Position numbers and translations under genes: made by a program | Shown: one piece after another, positions 25,739 to 34,243 of the stretch | Layout of the letters: each line of letters starts with the position of its first letter | Numbering within the stretch: position 1 is the first letter of the stretch | From: UBA6544 sp038131165 | GTDB lineage: Bacteria > Pseudomonadota > Alphaproteobacteria > UBA8366 | Length of the DNA: 64,000 nt | Direction: 5' to 3' | Assembly: GCA_038131165.1 (NCBI GenBank) | Contig: JAYPOZ010000014.1 | Span: 1-64,000, forward strand | The notes under the pieces: generated by a model | What the model was told of the DNA's origin: nothing | Databases searched by the model: none | The model's input: only the letters and a program-made list of their open reading frames with translations

Positions 25739-26764
25739 ATGAAACGTTTTATGCTTGCCGCGCTTGGCGCGGTTACGGCAGTGGCGGTAACGGCAGGTTC
25801 TGCTGCCGCTGCCAGTCCTACCTTGGATACCGTTAAGAAGCGCGGTCAATTGATTTGCGGCGTGAATACGGGTCTGGCCGGATTTTCCTCACCCGACGAC
25901 AAGGGTGTCTGGAAAGGCTTCGACGTCGATTATTGCCGCGCGGTCGCGGCCGCGGCTCTGGGCGACAGCAATAAGGTCACATACAAGCCGCTGACCGGCA
26001 AAACCCGTTTCCCGGCGCTGCAATCCGGCGAGATCGATTTGCTATCCCGGAACACGACTTGGACGTTTGCCCGCGACGTGAATCTCGGCTTCGAGTTTGT
26101 CGGCGTCACTTATTACGACGGACAGGGTTTCATCGTCCGCAAGGACCTCGGGGTCAAAAGCGCCAAGGAGTTGAATGACGCCTCGGTGTGCATTCAGACC
26201 GGCACCACCACGGAACTGAACCTCGCCGATTACTTCCGCTCGAACGGCATGAAGTTCAAATCCGTCGTTGTCGAGGATGCGGCCGAAGCCCGCCAGAACT
26301 ATTCGGCCAACCGGTGCGACGTCTACACGACGGACCGCTCGGGCTTGGCGGCCCAACGGTCGGTCCTGAAGGATCCGGACGCGCATCTCATCCTGCCTGA
26401 GATTATCTCGAAGGAGCCGCTCGGACCGGTCGTGCGACATGGCGACAATGTCTGGGGTGACATCGCACGCTGGGTTCGCAATGCGCTGATCGTGGCGGAA
26501 GAACTGGGCGTCACCCAGGCGAATGTCGACGAGATGAAGACGTCCAGCAATCCCGAGATCAAGCGTCTCCTTGGCGAGGAAGGCGATTTCGGCAGTTTCC
26601 TCGGTCTTTCGAAGGACTGGGCCTATCAAGTGATCAAAGCGGTCGGAAACTACGGCGAGATTTACGATCGCCACCTCGGCCCGAACACGCCGCTGGGCCT
26701 CGACCGGGGCGTCAACAATCTCTGGACCAAGGGCGGTATCGTCTACGCGCCGCCGTTCCGGTAA
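25739..26764 (+). CDS. aapJ: General L-amino acid ABC transporter, periplasmic binding protein
   Basis: A 341-residue solute-binding protein with a signal peptide (cleavage near SAAAASP) that captures L-amino acids in the periplasm for the AapQMP complex. Typical AapJ blocks are present: KRGQLICGVNTGLAGFS, DVDYCRAVAAAALG, LQSGEIDLLSRNTTWTF and the C-terminal LWTKGGIVYAPPFR. AGGGAG precedes the ATG at 25739; the frame extends further upstream without conservation. A strong hairpin at 26800-26830 separates it from aapQ, which usually lets the binding protein be made in excess over the membrane parts. Confidence 0.95.
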   Translation: MKRFMLAALGAVTAVAVTAGSAAAASPTLDTVKKRGQLICGVNTGLAGFSSPDDKGVWKGFDVDYCRAVAAAALGDSNKVTYKPLTGKTRFPALQSGEIDLLSRNTTWTFARDVNLGFEFVGVTYYDGQGFIVRKDLGVKSAKELNDASVCIQTGTTTELNLADYFRSNGMKFKSVVVEDAAEARQNYSANRCDVYTTDRSGLAAQRSVLKDPDAHLILPEIISKEPLGPVVRHGDNVWGDIARWVRNALIVAEELGVTQANVDEMKTSSNPEIKRLLGEEGDFGSFLGLSKDWAYQVIKAVGNYGEIYDRHLGPNTPLGLDRGVNNLWTKGGIVYAPPFR

Positions 26765-26799
26765 GCCAAAAGCCAACAAAGATTGGCACATGAATGTTC

Positions 26800-26830
26800 G
26801 CCCGGCCTCGCAAGTCGTTGCGGGCCGGGC
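26800..26830 (+). promoter_or_regulatory. Stem-loop between aapJ and aapQ
   Basis: A near-perfect inverted repeat, GCCCGGCC plus CGCAA on one side and TTGCG plus GGCCGGGC on the other with a 4-base loop and one bulge, in the 127-base gap. No run of T follows on the plus strand, so it is better read as an mRNA-stabilising or partial-termination hairpin than as a full terminator. It would favour the aapJ transcript over the downstream permease genes. Confidence 0.6.
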
Positions 26831-26891
26831 GCAGCATTCCAGTGAAAGCTTAGGTGACCGCGCTGCGATTTTGTTTACCGGGGGGTGAGGC

Positions 26892-28097
26892 ATGGCGGTG
26901 GATGTCAAGACTGACAGCGCGCGCTCAGGCGGCGGGCGTTGGTGGTACGATCCGAAAATCAGGGCGATTATTTTTCAGGCGGCCTTCGTCGTCGCGCTGG
27001 TCCTGTTCATCGGCTACATAGTCAACAACACGCTCGTCAATCTGGAAAAACGCGACATCAAGGCGGGTTTCGGCTTCCTGTCGGAGCCGGCAGGGTTCGA
27101 GATACCGATCACGGGTTTCGTGAATTACTCGGTCGACGAAGGGTCAACCCACGGCGCGGTGTTTCTGATCGGACTGCAGAACACCTTCCTGATTTCCGTC
27201 ATCGGCATCGTCTTGGCGACTCTGCTTGGCTTTATCCTGGGCGTTCTGCGGTTGTCCAAGAACTGGATCGTGACGCGGCTCGTCGGCTCCTATATCGAAA
27301 TCGTCCGCAATATCCCTCTGCCGCTGCAGTTTATCTTCTGGCACATCGCCGTCTACCTGGTCTTTCTGCCGCATGTCCGCGAATCGATATCCTTCTTCGA
27401 CACGTTCTATCTGCACAATCGCGGCGTAACCGGGCCCAACCCCATCTTCGAAGACGGGTTCGGCGTCGTGGTGCTGGCCGGTATCGCCGCCATCGGATTC
27501 GTCATGTGGATTCGGAAATGGGCGAAGGCGCGGCAGGACAAGACAGGCGAGACCTTCCCCGTCTTCTGGAGTTCGCTCGGCGTGTTGATCGCGCTGCCGT
27601 TGCTCGCGGCGGTGATCATGGGACTGCCGTTGAGCTGGGATCAGGCGATCCTCGGAAAGTTCCGCTTTACCGGCGGTGCCGGGATTCCGATCGAGTTTTT
27701 CTCGGCGCTGACGGCGCTGACGATCTATACTTCGGCGTTTATCGCGGAAATCGTCCGCGCCGGCATCCTGGCGGTCTCGCATGGGCAAACCGAAGCCGCC
27801 GGCGCGCTGGGCCTGCGGCGCGGGCCGATCCTCCGCCTCGTGGTCATCCCGCAAGCGATGCGGGTGATCATACCGCCGTTGATCAGCCAGTATCTGAATC
27901 TGACCAAGAATTCGTCGCTTGGAATTCTGATCGGCTATCCCGATCTGTTCAACGTCTTCGGCGGCATTTCGCTCAACCAAACCGGACAGGCCATCGAGAT
28001 CATCTTTATGTCGATGTCGGTCTATCTGACGTTCAGCCTGCTGATTTCCTTGTACATGAACTGGTACAACCGGCGGATCGCGTTGGTGGAGAGGTGA
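26892..28097 (+). CDS. aapQ: General L-amino acid ABC transporter permease
   Basis: A 401-residue inner-membrane permease with multiple hydrophobic segments. The binding-protein-dependent transport signature is seen as EAAGALGLRRGPILRLVVIPQAMRVIIPPL, which contacts the ATPase AapP, and the N-terminal block NNTLVNLEKRDIKAGFGFL is typical of AapQ. It pairs with AapM to form the membrane channel. It lies after the aapJ-aapQ hairpin and 4 bases before aapM. A GTGAGG site precedes the ATG. The start and length agree with family members. Confidence 0.94.
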   Translation: MAVDVKTDSARSGGGRWWYDPKIRAIIFQAAFVVALVLFIGYIVNNTLVNLEKRDIKAGFGFLSEPAGFEIPITGFVNYSVDEGSTHGAVFLIGLQNTFLISVIGIVLATLLGFILGVLRLSKNWIVTRLVGSYIEIVRNIPLPLQFIFWHIAVYLVFLPHVRESISFFDTFYLHNRGVTGPNPIFEDGFGVVVLAGIAAIGFVMWIRKWAKARQDKTGETFPVFWSSLGVLIALPLLAAVIMGLPLSWDQAILGKFRFTGGAGIPIEFFSALTALTIYTSAFIAEIVRAGILAVSHGQTEAAGALGLRRGPILRLVVIPQAMRVIIPPLISQYLNLTKNSSLGILIGYPDLFNVFGGISLNQTGQAIEIIFMSMSVYLTFSLLISLYMNWYNRRIALVER

Positions 28098-28101
28098 TGC
28101 C

Positions 28102-29232
28102 ATGAGCGAAATCAATAGTCATAACAACCGCGCTTTCGTGCGCACGGAGCATCTGCCGCAAATGGCGCCGCCGGCGTCGACCACAGGCGCTGTCGGGTGG
28201 GCCCGGGAGAATTTATTCTCCTCGCCGTTGAATACGGCCCTGACCTTGGGCTCGATCTATTTCCTCTATCTGATCATTCCGCCGTTTTTCGATTGGGCGT
28301 TTGTCACGTCCGCCTGGTTCGGTAGTTCCAACAAAGATTGCAGCGGCCTTGAGGGCGCTTGCTGGGCGGTGGTCACGGCCCGGTTCGGACAATTCTTTTA
28401 CGGCTTCTATCCGGAGGCGGAGCGCTGGCGGCCGACCTTGGTCGTGCTGTTGTTCGCCGCCAACTTGTTGCCGATCCTGTGGGACCGGGTACCGGGGCGC
28501 AGTCTGGCGGCGCTCTCGATCGTCACCTTGTTCCCGGTTGTCGCCTATTTTCTGCTGCACGGCGGATTCGGGCTTGTGGAGGTGCCGACCGCCAAGTGGG
28601 GCGGCTTCATGCTGAATTTGGTGCTGGCAAGCGTCGCGATTATCTATTCGCTGCCGCTGGGAATACTGTTGGCCTTGGGGCGGCGGTCGGAATTGCCTCT
28701 GATCCGGCGTTTCTGTGTGTTGTTCATCGAGTTTTGGCGCGGCGTGCCGTTGATTTCCGTGTTGGTCATGGCGTCGTTCATGCTGCCGTTCTTCCTGCCG
28801 GATGGCGTGAATTTCAACGAGTTGCTACGCGCCATGGTCGGGCTGACATTGTTCTCCTCCGCCTATATGGCGGAGGTGGTCCGGGGCGGTCTCCAGGCCA
28901 TGCCGAAGGGACAGACCGAAGCGGCGCGCGGCATGGGCCTGACCTATTGGCAGTCCATGCGACTGATCATTCTCCCGCAGGCGCTGACAATCACCATACC
29001 AGCGATCGTGAATACGTTTATCGGTCTATTCAAGGACACGTCGCTGGTCATTGTTATCGGGCTGTTCGATATCCTGCAGGTCGCTAAATCATCCGTGACC
29101 GACCCACATTGGCTCGGCCTCGAACATGAAGCCTACATTTTTGTGGCCCTGATTTTTTTCTATTCCTGTTTCGGAATGTCGCGATACAGCCTCTGGCTCG
29201 AGCGAAAGCTCGACACCAGTCGACGCGATTGA
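28102..29232 (+). CDS. aapM: General L-amino acid ABC transporter permease
   Basis: A 376-residue inner-membrane permease, partner of AapQ. It has several membrane segments, a loop with two cysteines (SSNKDCSGLEGACWAV, near residue 80), which is typical of AapM, and the transport signature EAARGMGLTYWQSMRLIILPQALTITIPAIV. The gene begins 4 bases after aapQ and is followed after 15 bases by the ATPase gene. It should translocate amino acids released by AapJ across the cytoplasmic membrane. Confidence 0.94.
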   Translation: MSEINSHNNRAFVRTEHLPQMAPPASTTGAVGWARENLFSSPLNTALTLGSIYFLYLIIPPFFDWAFVTSAWFGSSNKDCSGLEGACWAVVTARFGQFFYGFYPEAERWRPTLVVLLFAANLLPILWDRVPGRSLAALSIVTLFPVVAYFLLHGGFGLVEVPTAKWGGFMLNLVLASVAIIYSLPLGILLALGRRSELPLIRRFCVLFIEFWRGVPLISVLVMASFMLPFFLPDGVNFNELLRAMVGLTLFSSAYMAEVVRGGLQAMPKGQTEAARGMGLTYWQSMRLIILPQALTITIPAIVNTFIGLFKDTSLVIVIGLFDILQVAKSSVTDPHWLGLEHEAYIFVALIFFYSCFGMSRYSLWLERKLDTSRRD

Positions 29233-29247
29233 GCGAGGAGAACTCAC

Positions 29248-30036
29248 ATGAGCGAAAATACCGGCGAAACACGGTCAACGAGTACATCCAGTCTCTCCGA
29301 CGAACCGGTCATCCAGATTATCGGTATGAATAAATGGTTCGGTCAATTTCACGTCCTGAGAGATATCGATCTGACGGTATTTCGGGGCGAACGAATTGTG
29401 ATTTGCGGGCCGTCAGGCTCGGGAAAATCGACCCTGATCAGGTGTATAAATCGGCTGGAAGAGCATCAACAAGGGTCCATCATCGTCGACGAAATCGAGT
29501 TGACCGATGACCTTAAACAGATAGACAGCGTGCGTCGTGAAGTCGGTATGGTGTTCCAGCACTTCAACCTCTTCCCTCATCTGACGGTTCTTGAGAACTG
29601 CACCCTGGCGCCAATCTGGGTGCGCAAGACGCCCAAGGCCGAAGCCGAGGAAATCGCGATGGAATACCTGACCCGGGTGAAGATTCCCGAGCAGGCGGAC
29701 AAGTATCCGGGCCAGCTTTCCGGTGGGCAGCAGCAGCGCGTCGCCATTGCGCGGTCGCTTTGCATGCGCCCGAAAATCATGCTGTTCGATGAGCCGACCT
29801 CGGCGCTCGATCCCGAGATGATCAAGGAAGTGCTCGATGTGATGGTCGACCTCGCGGATACGGGCATGACCATGCTGGTGGTCACCCACGAAATGGGTTT
29901 TGCGCGACAGGTGGCGCACCGGGTGATCTTCATGGATGACGGTCAGATAGTGGAACAGAACGAGCCCGAGGAGTTCTTCAATAATCCGCAGTCGGACCGG
30001 ACCAAACTCTTCCTCAGCCAAATCCTGTCGCATTAG
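29248..30036 (+). CDS. aapP: General L-amino acid ABC transporter ATPase
   Basis: A 262-residue ABC ATPase that powers AapJQM. Walker A is GPSGSGKST, the signature is LSGGQQQRVAIARSL, Walker B is IMLFDEPTSALDPEM, and the switch histidine is in VVTHEMGFA. These are complete, and the sequence is of the polar amino acid transport (GlnQ/AapP) type. It lies on the cytoplasmic face of the membrane. The last aap gene; a ketopantoate-reductase-like gene follows after 15 bases and may be co-transcribed. GCGAGGAG precedes the ATG. Confidence 0.95.
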   Translation: MSENTGETRSTSTSSLSDEPVIQIIGMNKWFGQFHVLRDIDLTVFRGERIVICGPSGSGKSTLIRCINRLEEHQQGSIIVDEIELTDDLKQIDSVRREVGMVFQHFNLFPHLTVLENCTLAPIWVRKTPKAEAEEIAMEYLTRVKIPEQADKYPGQLSGGQQQRVAIARSLCMRPKIMLFDEPTSALDPEMIKEVLDVMVDLADTGMTMLVVTHEMGFARQVAHRVIFMDDGQIVEQNEPEEFFNNPQSDRTKLFLSQILSH

Positions 30037-30051
30037 AGATACGCCCATCGG

Positions 30052-31065
30052 ATGAAGATCACTGTTTTTGGTGTCGGCGCCGTCGCGGGGTTCGTCGCGG
30101 GGCGGTTGGCGCGGTCCGGGCATAACCCCACTCTGGTCGCGCGGGGCGAGCGTCTAGCCGCCTATCGGAAAGACGGACTGACGCTGATCGACCTCGACCG
30201 GGAGAGCCATCACGATCTGCCGGTCACCGACGATACGGAATCGCTGGGCGTTCAGGATATCGTGCTGATCGGCGCCAAGGCGCACGCAATTCCAGGCGCG
30301 GTCGAACAAATCATCCCCTTGATCGGTCCGGAGACGACCGTCGTGCCGATGATCAACGGCATTCCCTTCTGGTATTTTCACGGTCTTCCGGGCGATTGGC
30401 CGACGCGGCATCTCGATGCCGTCGATCCTGGCGGGCGGGCGTGGAACGGCCTCGGTATAGAACGAGTTCTTGGCTGCGTCGTCTACGTCATGAATACGTC
30501 TCCGGCTCCGGGTGTTGTTCAGAACCACGGCGAGGAAGCCAAACTGGCACTCGGCGAGCCGGCGGGCGGGCAATCCGGGCGCGCGGAAGACATCTCGGCT
30601 CTTCTGGCGGAAGCGGGATTCGATGCGCCGATCTCGGACGACATCCGGCGCGATCTTTGGATCAAGCTCTGGGGCAATCTCTCCGGCAATTCGATCAGCG
30701 CGATCGCCGAAGGGACCTGCGCCGCGCTTGGTTCGGACCCCGCTATTCGCGACGTCATGGCGGAGATGATGCGGGAATCCGTGGCGGTCGCTGCCGGCTT
30801 TGGCGTCGAGTTGGCGGCCAGCCGTCAGGAACTTGAAGAGGGCATCGAGCGACGCATCGATTATTTCCGGAATTTGGGCGAAGTGCCGACGTCAATGTTG
30901 CAGGACCACCTGTCGGGCCGCGCACTCGAGCTCGATCCGATTGTCGGCGCGGTCCGGGAGATGGGACGAATGGCCGGCGTTGCAACTCCGACCATCGATA
31001 CCGTATACGCCTTGGCGCGCAAGAAGGCCGAGCTCAAAGGCCTCTATACGCCGCTCAAGCCCTAG
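30052..31065 (+). CDS. 2-dehydropantoate 2-reductase family protein
   Basis: A 337-residue NADP-dependent oxidoreductase of the ketopantoate reductase family. The N-terminal dinucleotide motif is VFGVGAVAGFVAGRL, and the central block DDIRRDLWIKLWGNLSGNSISAI carries the catalytic lysine and asparagine. True PanE makes pantoate for coenzyme A, but genomes like this usually carry several paralogs acting on other 2-oxo acids, so the name panE is not assigned. It follows aapP by 15 bases, and the stop is 2 bases from the convergent HTH-citrate synthase gene. Confidence 0.82.
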   Translation: MKITVFGVGAVAGFVAGRLARSGHNPTLVARGERLAAYRKDGLTLIDLDRESHHDLPVTDDTESLGVQDIVLIGAKAHAIPGAVEQIIPLIGPETTVVPMINGIPFWYFHGLPGDWPTRHLDAVDPGGRAWNGLGIERVLGCVVYVMNTSPAPGVVQNHGEEAKLALGEPAGGQSGRAEDISALLAEAGFDAPISDDIRRDLWIKLWGNLSGNSISAIAEGTCAALGSDPAIRDVMAEMMRESVAVAAGFGVELAASRQELEEGIERRIDYFRNLGEVPTSMLQDHLSGRALELDPIVGAVREMGRMAGVATPTIDTVYALARKKAELKGLYTPLKP

Positions 31066-31067
31066 GG

Positions 31068-32267
31068 TTAGTCCAAGGCGGTTGCAGGTTGCGGTTCTTC
31101 GCCGACATAGCGTGCCCGCGGCCGGATTAGCTCCGGGAGACGGTATTGCTCCTGCGCGTGTGCGATCCATCCCGCACTCCGGCCGATGGCAAAGACCGAG
31201 AAAGAACTCTCGTCCGGCAATGACAGCGCGCGGGCCAAGGTGGCCAGGGCGAAATCGATGTTGGGCCCCAAGCCGAGCGCTTCCTTGGCGGCGCAAACGA
31301 TCTTTCGGGCGATCTCGACCGACGGGGAATCGCCAAGGGTGCGCTCCATCGCTGCCAGCAGCGCCGCCGCGCGGGGATCGATGCCGTCATAGAGAAGATG
31401 GCCGAATCCGGGTATAGTCTCTCCTCGTTTCAAGCGCGCCATGACCGCATCGGCCGGATCGGCGGCGCCAACGGTTTCGTTCAGAAATGCCAGCACCTGC
31501 GATGTCAGTCCGCCGTGCCGCGGTCCCTGCAGGGCGCATATTCCGCCGCTGATGGCAGCATAGGGGGTTGCCCGGGTAGACGCGATGCAGCGGACCGTGA
31601 AGGCCGAAGTGTTGAGTTCGTGGTCTGCGACCAGAATGAGCGCCATGCGGATGAGGTCGGCGCCGATATCGTTGAGATGCCAGGCTCGCGCCAATTGCGT
31701 ATGGACCGGGTCCGAGGAAAGCGGGTGGCCGGAAAATCCGGAGGTGAGCAGGCGCACAATTCGGGCGCCTGTCTCCGCAATGCCCCGACCGGATAGATTT
31801 AAGCCTTTCAGGTCGCGCTCCCCGGCGATCGACAACAGGCTCATGGCGCGCGGCACCGGGGCGAGACCTGTTGGCAGGTCGATATCCAGCAAGGGTTGAT
31901 CGAACGGGTCGGCGCCGTCTTGTTGCCAAAGCAAGGCCGCGACTTGTTCGAAACGGGCATTGCGGGCGAGCTCGATGGCATCCCGACCACGGTAATACAC
32001 GTCGCCGTCGGCAATAAGAGTGATGGCGCTATCGAGGACCGGCGCCCCGAAGCTCAGGGAGTGCCGGGCGATGCTGTCCCGCGCTTGATACGGCGTTTTG
32101 CGGGCGCGCATTTTTCTGATGTCTTCCGCGCGATAGAGCCGGCTGCGGCCATTCTCCGAAGGCTCCGAGCTTACCAGGCCGCGCGAAACATAGGCATAGA
32201 GGGTCGCCCGGCTGACATTAAGTTCCGCGGCGGCTTCCCGCGCTGTGAGATAAAGACGGCTGGCCAT
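31068..32267 (-). CDS. Helix-turn-helix/citrate synthase fusion protein
   Basis: A 399-residue protein with two parts. Residues 1-60 are a MerR-like winged helix-turn-helix (YLTAREAAAELNVSRATLYAYVSRGLV, then RLYRAEDIRKMRARK); the rest is a citrate-synthase domain. Active-site positions are recognisable: histidine in LQGPRHGGLTSQ, histidine in GFGHLLYDGIDPR and aspartate in NIDFALATLARAL, so catalysis may be retained. The start has no clear ribosome site; an AT-rich palindrome ends 10 bases before it. The divergent neighbour is a stand-alone citrate synthase. A DNA-binding enzyme that senses acyl-CoA, oxaloacetate or product and controls both genes is inferred. Confidence 0.85.
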   Translation of the reverse strand: MASRLYLTAREAAAELNVSRATLYAYVSRGLVSSEPSENGRSRLYRAEDIRKMRARKTPYQARDSIARHSLSFGAPVLDSAITLIADGDVYYRGRDAIELARNARFEQVAALLWQQDGADPFDQPLLDIDLPTGLAPVPRAMSLLSIAGERDLKGLNLSGRGIAETGARIVRLLTSGFSGHPLSSDPVHTQLARAWHLNDIGADLIRMALILVADHELNTSAFTVRCIASTRATPYAAISGGICALQGPRHGGLTSQVLAFLNETVGAADPADAVMARLKRGETIPGFGHLLYDGIDPRAAALLAAMERTLGDSPSVEIARKIVCAAKEALGLGPNIDFALATLARALSLPDESSFSVFAIGRSAGWIAHAQEQYRLPELIRPRARYVGEEPQPATALD

Positions 32268-32276
32268 CAGAATTTT

Positions 32277-32303
32277 ATATTGATTATATTTATCAATATT
32301 GAT
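32277..32303. promoter_or_regulatory. AT-rich triple half-site operator candidate between two citrate synthase genes
   Basis: Three copies of one 6-base half-site occur in an otherwise GC-rich region: ATTGAT at 32279-32284, ATCAAT at 32292-32297 and ATTGAT at 32298-32303. The last two form the perfect 12-base palindrome ATCAATATTGAT, and the first two form 8-base arms around a 7-base spacer. The element lies 10 bases before the HTH-citrate synthase start and about 55 bases before the divergent gene. It is the obvious candidate binding site for the fused HTH domain. Confidence 0.65.
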
Positions 32304-32358
32304 TAAACAGCCGAATGCGCCTTAGGTCAAGCGTGGATTAAGAGAAAGGGAATGACAC

Positions 32359-33465
32359 ATGAGTGATGGACTTGAAGGCGTAGTGGCGGCGGAGACGCGG
32401 TTAAGCCGTGTGGACGGTAATGCCGGCAGATTGATTGTCGCGGGTCACGATATCGAGGAATTGGCAATGGATTGGCGACTGTCCGACGTCGCCGCCTTGC
32501 TGTGGAGTGTCGAAGGCGGGAAATCGCTCAGCGGTCCGGAAGTCGAGGTCGGCCTGGCACGCGCCAGAGGTGTGGCGGCCGAGCGGGTGTCCCGGCTGCT
32601 CTCGGTAAGCGCGGGTGCCACGCCTGTCGAGGCGCTCCGCATCGGCTGGTCCCTCTTTGTCGATACCGATCCCGCCGATCATGGTCTGGATGCCGCCACG
32701 CTTCTGACCGGCTCGGCGCCGGTGTTCGTCGCCGCGCATCATAGGTCGGCGAATGGCATGACACCGCTGCTACCCGACCCGGCGCGCGATCACGCCTCGG
32801 ACACCCTGGCGCTGCTGGGGCTCGATTCGAGCGCGCTGCCGGCCCGCGCTTTGGAGCGTTATCTGATTACGGTCGCCGATCATGGCATGAACGCTTCGAC
32901 CTTTACCGCGCGTGTGGTGGCGTCGACGCGGGCGGGCACGATTTCCTCGGTGGTGGCGGCCCTCTGCGCCCTGAAAGGCCCGCTGCACGGCGGGGCACCC
33001 GGTCCGGTCCTCGATATGCTGGACGAAATTGGGAGCGAAGCGAACATCGCGGCATGGATCGACGCGGCGCTGGAGGATGGTTCCCGGATGATGGGGTTCG
33101 GGCACCGGGTCTACCGGACCCGCGATCCTCGGGCGGACATTCTGAAGGGGATCGTCGGCGATCTAAAGCAAGACTCTGCGCGGATCGAGTTCGCGGAAGC
33201 CGTGGAGCAGGGTGTGCTCGATGCCCTGGCCACCCGCTATCCCGGTCGGCGGCTCGATACAAATGTCGAGTTCTACACCGCGCTGGCTCTCGACGGGATT
33301 GGGCTGCCTCGTGAATTGTTCACCCCGGCCTTCGCCATGGGCCGGGTGATCGGTTGGTGCGCTCACATCAGGGAGCAGGTCGCGAGCGGCCGGTTGATCC
33401 GGCCGGCCTCGCAGTATGTCGGCGCTCTGCCCGACGGCGCGGTGGAGCTGCGAATGGCGGGCTAA
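32359..33465 (+). CDS. Citrate synthase/methylcitrate synthase family protein
   Basis: A 368-residue citrate-synthase-fold enzyme that would condense an acyl-CoA with a 2-oxo acid such as oxaloacetate. Active-site histidines are in LKGPLHGGAPG and GFGHRVYRTRDPRA. The position of the catalytic aspartate (usual NVDF) reads NVEFYTALALD, a glutamate; a recalled side branch of the family shares this. AAGGGA precedes the ATG. It is shorter than hexameric TCA-cycle citrate synthases and diverges from an HTH-fused paralog across the operator at 32277-32303. A PrpD-family dehydratase gene lies 3 kb downstream, so a methylcitrate-type pathway is possible but not established. It overlaps the convergent CMD gene by 4 bases. 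Confidence 0.85.
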   Translation: MSDGLEGVVAAETRLSRVDGNAGRLIVAGHDIEELAMDWRLSDVAALLWSVEGGKSLSGPEVEVGLARARGVAAERVSRLLSVSAGATPVEALRIGWSLFVDTDPADHGLDAATLLTGSAPVFVAAHHRSANGMTPLLPDPARDHASDTLALLGLDSSALPARALERYLITVADHGMNASTFTARVVASTRAGTISSVVAALCALKGPLHGGAPGPVLDMLDEIGSEANIAAWIDAALEDGSRMMGFGHRVYRTRDPRADILKGIVGDLKQDSARIEFAEAVEQGVLDALATRYPGRRLDTNVEFYTALALDGIGLPRELFTPAFAMGRVIGWCAHIREQVASGRLIRPASQYVGALPDGAVELRMAG

Positions 33466-34217
33466 GGCAGGACTTCGTCGAGCGCGGCGAGCGCGTTCAG
33501 CGCCGGCGGGAAACCGCCATAAGGCGCGGTTTGCATCACCGCCTCGACGACCTCTTCCTTGGTAAGACCGACATTCAACGCGGATTGCCCGAACTTGCGG
33601 AGCTGACTGTCGAGCCGGAGCACGGTAAAAGCCGCCACCGCGCAGATCATCCGCTGGCGGAGCGACAAGCCGGCGCGATGCCAGAGCCAGCCATAGCCGT
33701 ACTGGATCGCCATCGTATATAGACCGCCCGTCGTCGGGTTGCCGGGCTGAGCGTAGCCCTGTGTTCCCCGTGCGCCATGGAGAGAGACCAACATATCGGC
33801 GCCCATTTGATCGAACTCCGCCAAGCTCTCGTCGCCGTCCTCTTCGGTCTCGACCGCGATACCTTCCGCCTCGAAGACCTCGTGGGCGACGGTCATGGCA
33901 TTCTCGGCGGTCGGGAAGCCCCCGTAGTGGCCGCATTGGACAAAGACTTCGAGAATGTTGCGCGGCGTGAGGCCGACCTTCAGGGCGCCTCTGACATGGC
34001 GTCTCAGTTGCGGCACGTTCTGTTTCAGCATCAGGCCCGAGAGTACACAGAGATAGCGGTCTTCGATGGGGAGGCCGTCGCGCGCCCAGAGCCCTCCATA
34101 GAGCGCTTCGGAAACCATGCGTTGGTATCCGGGCGCGGTCTCCGCGTCACTGCCCATGGCGCCGATACGCTCGCGGATGGCGTTGCCCCGCGCCTTCAAG
34201 TCGTCACGTGATGTCAT
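33462..34217 (-). CDS. Tandem carboxymuconolactone decarboxylase-like protein
   Basis: A 251-residue protein made of two CMD/AhpD-like helical domains. The conserved block occurs twice: LKVGLTPRNILEVFVQCGHYGGFPTAENAM near residues 90-120 and LNVGLTKEEVVEAVMQTAPYGGFPPALNAL near 220-248. The peroxidase CxxC of AhpD is absent; the first copy has a single cysteine before the histidine and the second has neither, so a decarboxylase/isomerase-like or binding role is more likely than peroxidase activity. GAGGAGC before the ATG at 34217 decides the start. It is the third gene of a minus-strand run with the amidotransferase and YedK genes. Confidence 0.8.
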   Translation of the reverse strand: MTSRDDLKARGNAIRERIGAMGSDAETAPGYQRMVSEALYGGLWARDGLPIEDRYLCVLSGLMLKQNVPQLRRHVRGALKVGLTPRNILEVFVQCGHYGGFPTAENAMTVAHEVFEAEGIAVETEEDGDESLAEFDQMGADMLVSLHGARGTQGYAQPGNPTTGGLYTMAIQYGYGWLWHRAGLSLRQRMICAVAAFTVLRLDSQLRKFGQSALNVGLTKEEVVEAVMQTAPYGGFPPALNALAALDEVLP

Positions 34218-34243
34218 CGCAGTGCTCCTCTTGAATGTTCCCT

